Assembly (NCBI RefSeq): GCF_002979555.1
Contig: NZ_PCOZ01000005.1
Location: forward strand, 186,001-250,000
Source of the DNA: Pseudomonas sp. MYb60
GTDB lineage: Bacteria; Pseudomonadota; Gammaproteobacteria; Pseudomonadales; Pseudomonadaceae
Reading direction: 5' to 3'
DNA length: 64,000 nucleotides
The notes under the pieces are model-generated. The model had not been told where the DNA came from and searched no databases. It saw only the letters and a program-made list of their open reading frames with translations. A program made the translations under genes and the position numbers. Shown in pieces: positions 19,688 to 28,377 of this stretch; position 1 is the first letter of the stretch; each line of letters begins with the position of its first letter.

Positions 19688-21304
19688 ATGACCACCCGCC
19701 ACCTGCTCGCCCAGCTGTTTCCCGCCTCTGCCGCCGAGGTCCCCGAGCCATACCGACTGGGAGCGCCCATTGAACAGCGCGATTACCTGGTGGACGGCCA
19801 ATTGCAACGATGGAATGGCCCCCTCGCAAAAGTCCAAAGCCCGGTGCAATTCGGTGATGAGCGCGTGCACATCGGCAGCACACCGCTGCTGGACGCCGAC
19901 ACCGCCCTCACCGCCCTTGATGCCGCCGTGCGTGCCTACGACCGTGGCCAGGGCGAATGGCCGACGATGCGCGTTGCTGATCGTATCCAGCACGTCGAAG
20001 CGTTCCTGCGGCGCATGCGCGACCAGCGCGAGGCCGTGGTCAAGCTGCTGATGTGGGAAATCGGCAAGAACCTCAAGGACTCGCAGAAAGAGTTCGACCG
20101 CACCTGCGACTACATCACCGACACCATCAACGCCCTCAAGGAGCTGGACCGTCGCTCCAGCCGCTTCGAGCTGGAGCAGGACACGCTCGGCCAGATCCGC
20201 CGCGTGCCGCTGGGCGTGGCCCTGTGCATGGGCCCCTACAACTATCCGCTGAACGAGACGTTCACCACCCTGATCCCGGCGTTGATCATGGGCAACACCG
20301 TGGTGTTCAAGCCGGCCAAGCTCGGTGTGCTGCTGATCCGCCCGCTGCTGGAGGCGTTCCGCGACAGCTTTCCCGCTGGCGTCATCAATGTGATCTACGG
20401 CAGCGGCCGCGAGACCGTCAGTGCGCTGATGGCCAGCGGCAAGATCGACATCTTTGCGTTTATCGGCACCAACAAGGCCGCCAGCGACCTGAAGAAACTG
20501 CACCCCAAGCCGCACCGCCTGCGCGCGGCCCTGGGCCTGGATGCGAAAAACCCGGGCATCGTGTTGCCAGAGGTGGACCTGGACAATGCCGTGAACGAAG
20601 CCGTCACCGGCTCGCTGTCGTTCAATGGCCAGCGCTGCACGGCACTGAAAATACTGTTTGTGCATGAGGATGTGGTGCAAGGCTTCATCGACAAATTCAA
20701 CCACAAACTGGCCACGCTCAAGCCCGGCATGCCCTGGGACGACGGCGTTGCGCTGACGCCCCTGCCGGAAGTGGGCAAGGTGGATTACCTCAACGGCCTG
20801 GTGGCCGATGCCGCGCAACACGGTGCACAAGTGGTGAACGACCACGGCGGGGAAAGTCGCGGCTCGTTTTTCTACCCGGCGGTGCTGTACCCGGTGAATC
20901 CGCAGATGCGTGTGTACCACGAGGAACAGTTCGGCCCAGTCGTGCCGATCGTGCCCTACCGCGACCTGGAGACCGTGATCGACTACGTGCTGGACTCGGA
21001 TTTCGGCCAACAGCTGAGTATCTTCGGTACCAACGCCGCAGAGGTCGGCAAGCTGGTGGACACGTTCGCCAACCAGGTCGGACGGATCAACATCAACGCC
21101 CAGTGCCAGCGCGGGCCGGATACGTTTCCGTTCAACGGGCGCAAGAACTCGGCCGAGGGCACGCTGTCGGTGCATGATGCGCTGCGCGTGTTCTCGATCC
21201 GCACGTTGGTGGCGACCAAGTTCCAGGAGAGCAACAAGGCGCTGGTCAGCGACATCCTGAAAAACCGTGACTCAAGCTTTTTAACCACCGATTACATTTT
21301 CTGA
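19688..21304 (+). CDS. GapN-like NADP-dependent aldehyde dehydrogenase
   Basis: ALDH-superfamily protein of 538 aa resembling non-phosphorylating glyceraldehyde-3-phosphate dehydrogenase. It has the Asn motif GPYNYPLNE, the nucleotide-fold stretch FKPAKLGVLL and the catalytic Cys in NGQRCTALK (Cys317), a wording typical of GapN. The usual LELGGKxP motif reads ALGLDAKNP: the residue 34 positions before the catalytic Cys, normally the general-base Glu, is Gly283. Start ATG 19688 (MTTRHLLAQL) has a nearby GGGATAG only, so the Shine-Dalgarno is weak. It is probably monocistronic. Substrate is inferred, not proven. Confidence 0.8.
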   Translation: MTTRHLLAQLFPASAAEVPEPYRLGAPIEQRDYLVDGQLQRWNGPLAKVQSPVQFGDERVHIGSTPLLDADTALTALDAAVRAYDRGQGEWPTMRVADRIQHVEAFLRRMRDQREAVVKLLMWEIGKNLKDSQKEFDRTCDYITDTINALKELDRRSSRFELEQDTLGQIRRVPLGVALCMGPYNYPLNETFTTLIPALIMGNTVVFKPAKLGVLLIRPLLEAFRDSFPAGVINVIYGSGRETVSALMASGKIDIFAFIGTNKAASDLKKLHPKPHRLRAALGLDAKNPGIVLPEVDLDNAVNEAVTGSLSFNGQRCTALKILFVHEDVVQGFIDKFNHKLATLKPGMPWDDGVALTPLPEVGKVDYLNGLVADAAQHGAQVVNDHGGESRGSFFYPAVLYPVNPQMRVYHEEQFGPVVPIVPYRDLETVIDYVLDSDFGQQLSIFGTNAAEVGKLVDTFANQVGRININAQCQRGPDTFPFNGRKNSAEGTLSVHDALRVFSIRTLVATKFQESNKALVSDILKNRDSSFLTTDYIF

Positions 21305-21346
21305 CATTAGCGCGTGACTTCTGACTATTAGGCCCCTTTACTCCCG

Positions 21347-22408
21347 ATGAACCTGCCCCTCTTCGCCCGGCGCCTGCTGCGCCCCTTGCTCGACCCGTAT
21401 CGGCGCTTTCGCCACGCCAAGCTGATCCATGCCGTGCGCGTGTCCATCGGCTTGCTGGCCACCATCCTGCTGACCACCGGCATCAACCTGCCCCACGGTG
21501 AGTGGGCATCGGTGACCATGCTGATCGTGATCGGCGGCCTGCAGCATCACGGCAATATCGGCAAGAAAGCCGTGGAGCGCGCCTACGGCACCTTGATCGG
21601 CGCCAGTGTCGGCCTGGCACTGGTGCTGCAGCAGGCGTGGCTGGGCCAGCCGTTGCTGACGTACCTGCTGATGTCAGTGGTATGTGGGTTCTTTTCCTAT
21701 CACGCCATCGGCAAAGGCGGTTACATCGCGCTGCTGTCGGCGATCACCGTGTTTATCGTCGCTGGGCATGGCGACAACCCGGTGTCGGATGGCTTGTGGC
21801 GCACCGTGGATATCCTCATCGGCATTGTGCTGGCCCTGGCCTTTTCCTTCGCCCTGCCGCTGTACGCCGTGTATTCCTGGCGCTACAACCTGGCCAGTGC
21901 GTTGCGCGACTGCGCCACGATCTACAGCCGGATCATCAACGGTGAGTCGGTGACCGATGACCAGCACCTGAAGCTGCTCAACCGCTTGAATGCATCGATG
22001 GTGCAGCTGCGTTCGCTGATGCCCTCAGTGTCCAAGGAAGTGCGCATCTCCATGACCGAGCTGGACGCAATCCAGCGGCACTTGCGCATGTGCATCAGCA
22101 CGTTGGAGATCCTCGGCAACACTCGGCCCGATCCTCGGGACGAGCAAGCGATGGCGCGCATGCAGGTGATGCTGAAGTCCGAGCATCGGCAGATTCGTGT
22201 GCAGTTGGTGGGGATGGCGCGGGCGTTGAAATCGGGGGTGACGGAGCGGTTGGAGCGGTCGGGCCAGGCCGGTAGCGTCGAGCCCGCAATGGAGACACCG
22301 GTCTACAGTGCCCTGGATGGGTACCGATTGCTGACGTCGCAACTGGCGCAGAACGTCGACGCGATGCGTCAGCGGCTGGCCAGGAGCGCCACCCATTGGA
22401 AAATCTGA
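21347..22408 (+). CDS. FUSC-family inner-membrane transporter
   Basis: A 353-aa protein with an N-terminal block of about six transmembrane helices (residues 30-180) and a soluble helical C-terminal part, resembling the fusaric-acid-resistance / YccS / AaeB-like permease core. The motif HGNIGKKAVERAYGTLIGA is characteristic. Members export aromatic acids or act as efflux components. It is shorter than AaeB or YccS (about 650-720 aa) and seems to be a half-size member. It begins 42 bp after gapN in the same direction, so read-through from gapN is possible. Confidence 0.8.
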   Translation: MNLPLFARRLLRPLLDPYRRFRHAKLIHAVRVSIGLLATILLTTGINLPHGEWASVTMLIVIGGLQHHGNIGKKAVERAYGTLIGASVGLALVLQQAWLGQPLLTYLLMSVVCGFFSYHAIGKGGYIALLSAITVFIVAGHGDNPVSDGLWRTVDILIGIVLALAFSFALPLYAVYSWRYNLASALRDCATIYSRIINGESVTDDQHLKLLNRLNASMVQLRSLMPSVSKEVRISMTELDAIQRHLRMCISTLEILGNTRPDPRDEQAMARMQVMLKSEHRQIRVQLVGMARALKSGVTERLERSGQAGSVEPAMETPVYSALDGYRLLTSQLAQNVDAMRQRLARSATHWKI

Positions 22409-22534
22409 ATGTAGAAGAAAAAAATGAAAGTTCGGAATAAGCCGATTTTCACACTTTTCCTTACAAAGTTTTCACGATTTATTCACAAGGCGAAACGTAA
22501 GGTAAAGCCTCATCCGTTACAAATGTTGCATATC

Positions 22535-22563
22535 AAGCCCGCCGCCCCAGCGGGCTTTTTTTT
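22535..22563 (+). terminator. Intrinsic terminator
   Basis: AAGCCCGC / GCGGGCTT stem (8 bp, loop CGCCCCA) followed by a run of T. It lies 127 nt after the FUSC stop and 29 nt before the end of the convergent TetR gene. The AT-rich 22409-22534 segment between them has no ORF. Confidence 0.85.
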
Positions 22564-22591
22564 GCCCGAAGGAACGCGCGCGTACGGGTGA

Positions 22592-23329
22592 TCAATGCGA
22601 CGTCTGCTCGCGTATTGCCCGCTGGGTGTCCAGCACCTTGGCCAGGGCGTTCTCCGCCTCCGGGCTTTGCTGTGGCACACGAATGGCCGCCGACACCAAC
22701 GTGATCAGCTTGGCCATCACCTCCGCATCCGTGGCCGGACGGCCCAGGCTCATGGAATTCATCAGCAGGCGCAATTCGGTACCGGCCATTACCCCGGAAA
22801 TCGCCTTGAGGGCAAATTGCAGGCGCACGCCCAGTTCGTTGCGCGGCAGGTCCGGCAGCGCCAGGGCGAAGGCTTCGAAGAAGCGCTGGAACACCGGCTG
22901 GTAGTGCACCTTGAGGTATTCCTGAATAAACGGCGACGTGTCGCTGTACACCCGGCCGAGGAAGCGAATGAACGAACGCCCTTCCCCAGTGGCGCTCGCC
23001 GGATCGCTGCGCTCCAGGCCCATGGCCGGGGCGAACAGCACGCCGAGCAAGGTGTCGCAGTCCAGCGGGCCGTCAGACTCGGCCTCACACCGTGCCAACA
23101 GCTCAAGACGCTGCTCGTTGAGCGGCTCAAGGCGCTGCATCAGCAGGGTTTTCATCAGGGAATCCTTGTCCCCGAAGTGATAATTCACTGCCGCCAGGTT
23201 GACCTGGGCGCGCTCGGTAATCTGACGTAACAAAACCGCGTCGTATCCGTACTTAATGAAGAGCGCCTCTGTCGCATCCAGCAATCGAGTCTTGGTAATG
23301 TTTGGAGCGCTGAGCTTCTTCGCAGCCAT
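22592..23329 (-). CDS. TetR/AcrR-family transcriptional regulator
   Basis: A 245-aa DNA-binding protein. The N-terminal helix-turn-helix is clear: LLDATEALFIKYGYDAVLLR then ITERAQVNLAAVNYHFGDKDSL (residues about 14-60). The longer C-terminal ligand-binding domain is of the kind found with a C-terminal TetR_C domain. Start ATG 23329 (MAAKKLSAPNITK); the longer frame to 23443 is unlikely. It is divergent from the exporter operon at 23687, separated by 357 bp, and probably represses it and itself. The ligand cannot be read from sequence. Confidence 0.88.
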   Translation of the reverse strand: MAAKKLSAPNITKTRLLDATEALFIKYGYDAVLLRQITERAQVNLAAVNYHFGDKDSLMKTLLMQRLEPLNEQRLELLARCEAESDGPLDCDTLLGVLFAPAMGLERSDPASATGEGRSFIRFLGRVYSDTSPFIQEYLKVHYQPVFQRFFEAFALALPDLPRNELGVRLQFALKAISGVMAGTELRLLMNSMSLGRPATDAEVMAKLITLVSAAIRVPQQSPEAENALAKVLDTQRAIREQTSH

Positions 23330-23686
23330 ATGGGTTCCACGACGGAAATATTGTTTTAAAAAATAATTTGATTTTTTATACCGGGAGCGTCGGTTTAAAG
23401 CAAGTAGTGACACACCGCCATATGATCCAAAGCCTTGCATCACGGGCTTGTCGGCGCAGATCGGGGTGGTTCTGCGTTAGGATCAGGGGGCTTGGGACAA
23501 TCGTTTCCAAGGGTGAAACCGCTCTACCGCCACGGCTGGCGAAGCGCGGGTAAGGCGGTTAGTATTCAAACAATATTTTAAAAATAAGAAATCAAACCAG
23601 TCCGTGACGCTGAACAGGCCGTTCCCGAACTTGTTACAAGGATTTACCGGGGGTGGAGCGGCAGCGTCGAGGCTGAAGGCGTAGTC
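23330..23686. promoter_or_regulatory. Divergent promoter region, TetR / exporter operon
   Basis: 357 bp without a credible gene. AT-rich blocks sit near both ends. The 10-mer AAATATTGTT at 23346-23355 recurs in inverted orientation as AACAATATTT at 23569-23578, each next to a TTTTAAAAA run. These are reasonable candidate operators, one close to the TetR start and one about 110 bp before the ABC gene. Confidence 0.4.
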
Positions 23687-24394
23687 ATGACGACAGATAC
23701 TCCCGCGCATCCAGGCCTGATCTCACTGCAAGGCATCGGCAAACGCTATCAGTTGGCCGGGCAACACCTGCCCATTCTCGATGATGTCTGCCTGTCCATC
23801 GACCGTGGCGACAGCTGCGGCATCCTCGGTGCGTCCGGTTCCGGCAAAAGCACCCTGCTCAATATCCTCGGGTTGCTGGACCTGCCCAATTGCGGCCGGT
23901 ACCACTTCGCCGGTCACGATATTTTCAACGCCACCCCGGATGAACTGGCGGCGATCCGCAACCAGCAAATCGGCTTCGTATTCCAGAGCTTCAACCTGCT
24001 GCCGCGCCTCAGCGCCCTGGACAATGTCGCCCTGCCCCTGAGTTATCGCGGGCTGTCACGCCATGAATCGGTGGAACAGGCCCTGCGCATGCTTGCGCAA
24101 GTCGGCCTGGCCGAGCGCGCCCACCACCGCCCCGCCGACCTCTCCGGCGGCCAGCGCCAGCGTGTGGCGATTGCCCGTGCGCTGGTGGGCAAACCCTCGG
24201 TGATCCTGGCCGACGAACCCACCGGCAACCTCGACAGCCACACCGCCCAGGACATCATGGACCTGCTCCTGGCGCTCAACCGCGAGCAACAAGTCACGCT
24301 GATCATCGTCACCCACGACCCGCACATCGCCGACCGCCTGGACCGCAAGATCCTGGTGCGCAACGGCGCGGTGCACGAGGTCGCACGCCCATGA
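23687..24394 (+). CDS. ABC transporter ATP-binding protein (MacB/LolD type)
   Basis: A 235-aa ATPase with Walker A GASGSGKST (about residues 46-54), Q-loop FVFQSFNLLP, signature LSGGQRQRVAIARAL, Walker B VILADEPTGNLDS and switch His in VTHD. It resembles the MacB/LolD/FtsE group that powers tripartite export or lipoprotein release. It is separate from the membrane subunit, unlike fused MacB. Its stop overlaps the permease start (ATGA, 24391). It is the first gene of a four-gene operon. Confidence 0.93.
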   Translation: MTTDTPAHPGLISLQGIGKRYQLAGQHLPILDDVCLSIDRGDSCGILGASGSGKSTLLNILGLLDLPNCGRYHFAGHDIFNATPDELAAIRNQQIGFVFQSFNLLPRLSALDNVALPLSYRGLSRHESVEQALRMLAQVGLAERAHHRPADLSGGQRQRVAIARALVGKPSVILADEPTGNLDSHTAQDIMDLLLALNREQQVTLIIVTHDPHIADRLDRKILVRNGAVHEVARP

Positions 24395-25590
24395 GCCTGC
24401 GCGTCGAGCAGAGCCTGAGCCAGTTGCTGCACGAGGCACTCGTCAGCCTGCGCACCCTGGGCAAACGCTCGATGCTGGCGCTGCTGGGCATCGTCATCGG
24501 CAGCTCGTCGGTGGTGGCGCTGATCAATATCGGCCATAACGCAGCGGTGGAAGCGGCGCTGATTTTCAAGGACATGGGCACCGACACCCTGGTGGCACAA
24601 ATTGCCCAAAAGCCCGGCAGTGACCTCAACGCCCGAGCGCGCGTGGACCTCGCGCCCCTGCGACAGACGCTCCCTGGTATCGCCCATATCGGCGCCCTCA
24701 GCCTGTTCAGCGGACCCGTGGTATTCCACGGCCGCACCACCAACGCGAACTTTGTCGGCAGCACCGCCGACATCGACAACGCCATGCGCCTGAGCCTGCG
24801 CGAAGGGCGTTTTCTTTCCGACTTCGATGCCAACGAAACCTACGCCGTGATCGGCGATCAGGTCGCCCAGGCCCTCAGCGCGCCCGGCGACCCGGTGCAG
24901 GTGGGCGACCGGGTGCGCATCAACGACTACCTGTTCCTCATCGTCGGCATCCTGCACAACCAGCCCCGCGCGCTGCTGATGCCGATCCAGGGCGGCGAGT
25001 CGCTGTTCATCCCTGCTGAAGGCATGCGCCGCATCTATGCCGCGCCGCAGGTCAACAACGTGATCATCCGCGCCGCGCCCGACCAGGACATGGAGCGCAT
25101 CGCCCTTCAAGCCGCCGCCGCCCTGCAAGCCCAACTGAGCGAGCACAAGGTCGACATCCAGGTGCCCCAGCAAATGATCGACGGCATGACGCGCCAGAGT
25201 CGCACCTTTGCGTACCTGCTGCTGGCACTCGGCGCAATTTCCCTGGTGGGCGGCGGCGTCGGGGTGATGAATGTGATGCTGATGAACGTCTCCGAGCGCC
25301 GCCGCGAGATCGGCATCCGCATGGCCCTGGGCGCGCGCCAGCGGGACATCCGCAACCTGTTCCTGCTCGAAGCGGTGACGCTCACTGCCGTCGGCGCACT
25401 GTGTGGCGCGTGGCTGGGCATGACCGCCGCCTGGCTGTACGCATGGCTGTCGGACTGGACCTTCGCCCTGGCCACCGCGGCCCTGCCGCTGGGCGTGGGC
25501 AGCACCTTGCTGGTGGGCTTGTTCTTTGGCCTCTACCCGGCAATCTCGGCCTCGCGGTTGCAACCGGTGGAGGCCCTGCGCGATGAATAA
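24391..25590 (+). CDS. FtsX-type ABC permease (MacB-like membrane subunit)
   Basis: 399 aa: one N-terminal transmembrane helix (about 28-48), a periplasmic MacB_PCD domain (about 50-250), and three C-terminal helices of the FtsX domain containing SERRREIGIRMALGAR between TM2 and TM3. This topology is that of MacB without the ATPase. It would work with the preceding ATPase, the adaptor and the outer-membrane channel of the same operon. It overlaps both neighbours by a few bases. Confidence 0.92.
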   Translation: MSLRVEQSLSQLLHEALVSLRTLGKRSMLALLGIVIGSSSVVALINIGHNAAVEAALIFKDMGTDTLVAQIAQKPGSDLNARARVDLAPLRQTLPGIAHIGALSLFSGPVVFHGRTTNANFVGSTADIDNAMRLSLREGRFLSDFDANETYAVIGDQVAQALSAPGDPVQVGDRVRINDYLFLIVGILHNQPRALLMPIQGGESLFIPAEGMRRIYAAPQVNNVIIRAAPDQDMERIALQAAAALQAQLSEHKVDIQVPQQMIDGMTRQSRTFAYLLLALGAISLVGGGVGVMNVMLMNVSERRREIGIRMALGARQRDIRNLFLLEAVTLTAVGALCGAWLGMTAAWLYAWLSDWTFALATAALPLGVGSTLLVGLFFGLYPAISASRLQPVEALRDE

Positions 25591-27046
25591 ATGGCTGCTG
25601 CTACTCGCCCTGGTGAGCCTGCCCGGCACGGCGGCGAACATCGTCATCGATCCGTCCGCGCCGAACACCTCCCGCAGCGTGTCGCTCAACGCCCAGGCCA
25701 CCACCCTGACCCTCGGCGATGCGGTCTATCTGGGCCTGCGCAACAACCCGGCGATCCGCAGCGCGTACCTGCAACGGGTGGCGCAGAAGTTCGACCTGCG
25801 CGTAGCCGAAGACGTGTTCAACCCCAAGCTCACCCTCAACAGCTATTACCGCAGCACACGGGGCTCTGCCGACAATGCGCGCAACGCCAACGTCGCCCCG
25901 GCCACCAGCCTGCTCGGCGAATACGGCACGCGCCTGAGCATGGCCTGGACCCAGCAACTGAACACCGCCGACCGCGCCGGGCGCTACCGCAGCGACGGCC
26001 TGGACCTGGCGATCATCCAGCCGCTGCTGCGCGGCGCCGGCTGGGACGCCACCACCGCGCCGCTGCGCCTGTCGCGTCTTTCCGAACAGGCCAACCGCCT
26101 GAACCTCAAGGCCACCGTGGCACAGACCATCAGCCAGGTCATCGCCACCTACCGCGAGCTGCTGCGCGCCCAGGAGCAACTGACCATCGTGCAAGAGGCC
26201 CTCAAGCGCTCCGGCACCTTGCTGGAAGTCAACAAGGCCTTGATCAACGCCGGGCGCATGGCCGAATTCGAGATCGTGCAGACCGAAGCCGACATCGCCA
26301 CCCAGCAATTGGGCGTGGAAGAAGCCCAGAACCAACTCGACAGCAGCCGCCTGGCGCTGCTGCGCTTGCTGGCCCTGGACCTGTCCACGCCGATTCGCGC
26401 CACCGAAGCCCTGGAGGCCCGGCCCATGCAGATCGACAAGCGCCAGGCCTTCAACCTGGCGCAAAACCAGCAACCCGAATACCTCGCCGCCCTGCTGGGC
26501 AGCCAGCAGGCCGACCTCAACCTGGTCATCGCCAAAGACTCCGGGCGCTGGCAGGTTGACCTGGTGGCCGGTGCCAACCAGGTCCGCGATGCCTACAACA
26601 ATGACGCCGGCCGCAGCAACAATCGCACGTGGGACAGCTACGCCGGGGTGCAGGTGCAAATCCCCATCGGTGACATCAGCACGCGCCAGGCCGAAGTGCG
26701 GGCGCGGGTGAACGTCGAAGACCAGCAGATCCGCATCACCGATGCGCGCCAGGCGCTGGAGCGCAGCGTGAACGACGTGGTGCGCGACCTCGGCACGCGC
26801 TGGCGTCAATATGAAATTTCCCAGCGCGCCGTGGAGCTGTCGCGGCGCAAGATCGAGATCGAGCGGGAAAAACTCAGCGCCGGGCGCTCCACCAACTTCC
26901 AGGTGCTGAGTTTCGAGACCGATTTGCGCAACGCCGAAAACGCGCAGCTGAATGCGCTGATCGCTTACCTGAACGCCCAGACGCAACTCGACTTGACCCT
27001 GGGCATGACGCTGGAAAGTTGGGAAATCGCCCTCAATGACTATTAA
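25583..27046 (+). CDS. TolC-family outer-membrane efflux channel
   Basis: A 487-aa exporter channel. ATG 25583 (MNKWLLLLALVSLPGTAA) gives a standard Sec signal peptide cleaved near residue 18 and overlaps the permease stop; the longer frame from 25526 would be inside the permease. Two OEP-type repeats of long coiled-coil helices follow. It has no lipobox Cys, so it is not a NodT-type lipoprotein. It completes the tripartite pump with the adaptor downstream. Confidence 0.9.
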   Translation: MNKWLLLLALVSLPGTAANIVIDPSAPNTSRSVSLNAQATTLTLGDAVYLGLRNNPAIRSAYLQRVAQKFDLRVAEDVFNPKLTLNSYYRSTRGSADNARNANVAPATSLLGEYGTRLSMAWTQQLNTADRAGRYRSDGLDLAIIQPLLRGAGWDATTAPLRLSRLSEQANRLNLKATVAQTISQVIATYRELLRAQEQLTIVQEALKRSGTLLEVNKALINAGRMAEFEIVQTEADIATQQLGVEEAQNQLDSSRLALLRLLALDLSTPIRATEALEARPMQIDKRQAFNLAQNQQPEYLAALLGSQQADLNLVIAKDSGRWQVDLVAGANQVRDAYNNDAGRSNNRTWDSYAGVQVQIPIGDISTRQAEVRARVNVEDQQIRITDARQALERSVNDVVRDLGTRWRQYEISQRAVELSRRKIEIEREKLSAGRSTNFQVLSFETDLRNAENAQLNALIAYLNAQTQLDLTLGMTLESWEIALNDY

Positions 27047-28277
27047 CACGAAACGCCTGCTCGGTGCCGTGGTGATCCTGCTGCTGATCGGCGCGGGGCT
27101 CGGCTGGCGCTGGCCCGCAAAGGCGCCCGCCAGCGATGCTGAACAGTGGCTGGCGATCAAGCCCGACCCGCTGGTGCACGAGATCGGGCTGGTGGGCAAG
27201 ATCGAGCCCGACACCACCCTCACCCTCACCGCGCCCTTTGACGGCAATGTCGAGGTCAACCAGGTGGAGCAAGGCCAGCGCGTCGAAGCCGGCCAGGTGT
27301 TGCTGCGCATGGACCCATCAACCCTGCAGGTGCAACTGCGCGACGCGCTGTCTGCCCAGCTCAAGGCGCGGCGCACGGTGCAAGAGATGCAGGACTGGGA
27401 CAGCAGCCCCGCCGTCAGCCGCGCGCGCCGCAGCCTGCGCACCACTGAAATGAGCGCCGGCAACACCCAGCGCAAGCTGACCGAGAGCGAAACGCTGTTC
27501 CAGCGCGGCATCATCCCGCGCAATGAGCTGGACGATCTCAAGCAGCAGGTCCGGCAACAACAGCTCGACCTCGCCGCCGCCCGCAGCGAACTGCAACAGG
27601 CGCTGAGCCAGGGCCAGGGCGAATACCGCCAGATCGCCGACATGGAACTGACCAACGCCACGGTGAAGTACGAGGCCCTGAACACATTGCTCGAGGGCCG
27701 CGAGGTCAAGGCGCCGTTCTCCGGCATTGTGGTACCCGCCCCCGGCAACAACGCCCCTCCTGGCAGCGCCAGCAACAACGTGCCCATACAGGCCGGCAGC
27801 AAGGTCAGCCAGGGCCAGGTGTTGTTCGGGCTGGCGAATATCGAACGGCTGAAGATCGTCGCCAGGGTCTCGGAACTGGACATCAATCAGTTGCACCAGG
27901 GCCAGGCCGTGGAAGTGCTGGGGGATGGATTCGACGGCGAACGGCTGAGCGGGTCGGTCAGCGTGGTGAGCGGCTTGGCGATTGCCAGCGACAGTCAGGG
28001 CAGCGCGCAGTTTCCGGTGACCCTGTCGATTCCCAAGCTCACCCCCCAGCAGTTGCAGCGGGTGCGGCTGGGGATGAGTGCACGGTTGACCATCGTCACC
28101 TACAGCAATGCGCAGGCGATGGTGGTGCCGGCGCAGGCGATCAAGGGCGGTGAAGTGGCGTATCGCGAGGCGATGGACAAACCGGTGGAGCGAGTGAAGG
28201 TGACGACCGGGCAATCGACGGCGCAGGGCGTGGAAGTCTTCGGCCTGAAGCCCGGGTTTGTAAAAACCTCAAGATAA
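27036..28277 (+). CDS. Periplasmic adaptor (HlyD/MacA-type)
   Basis: 413 aa with an N-terminal membrane anchor (about residues 7-24), a lipoyl/barrel-sandwich domain starting near KIEPDTTLTLTAPFDGNVE, a coiled-coil hairpin (about 100-200) and C-terminal beta-barrel. It bridges the inner-membrane ABC unit and the TolC-like channel. It overlaps the channel gene by 11 nt. The adaptor is encoded last, after the channel. A REPIN follows its stop after 10 bp. Confidence 0.92.
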   Translation: MTINTKRLLGAVVILLLIGAGLGWRWPAKAPASDAEQWLAIKPDPLVHEIGLVGKIEPDTTLTLTAPFDGNVEVNQVEQGQRVEAGQVLLRMDPSTLQVQLRDALSAQLKARRTVQEMQDWDSSPAVSRARRSLRTTEMSAGNTQRKLTESETLFQRGIIPRNELDDLKQQVRQQQLDLAAARSELQQALSQGQGEYRQIADMELTNATVKYEALNTLLEGREVKAPFSGIVVPAPGNNAPPGSASNNVPIQAGSKVSQGQVLFGLANIERLKIVARVSELDINQLHQGQAVEVLGDGFDGERLSGSVSVVSGLAIASDSQGSAQFPVTLSIPKLTPQQLQRVRLGMSARLTIVTYSNAQAMVVPAQAIKGGEVAYREAMDKPVERVKVTTGQSTAQGVEVFGLKPGFVKTSR

Positions 28278-28287
28278 ATGGAGACCC

Positions 28288-28377
28288 AAATGTGTGCAGG
28301 CTTGCCCGCGAAGACGGTGTATCAGTCAACATTTCAATGGCTGACCTACCGCTATCGCAGGCAAGCCTCCCACATTT
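28288..28377. repeat. REPIN between convergent genes
   Basis: Two REP arms face each other: AATGTGTGCAGGCTTGCCCG at the left and CAGGCAAGCCTCCCACATTT at the right, with GGTGTATCAGTCAACA between. It fills the gap between the adaptor gene and the convergent FAD gene, whose stop codon directly abuts the right arm. It could serve as a bidirectional transcription stop. Confidence 0.85.
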
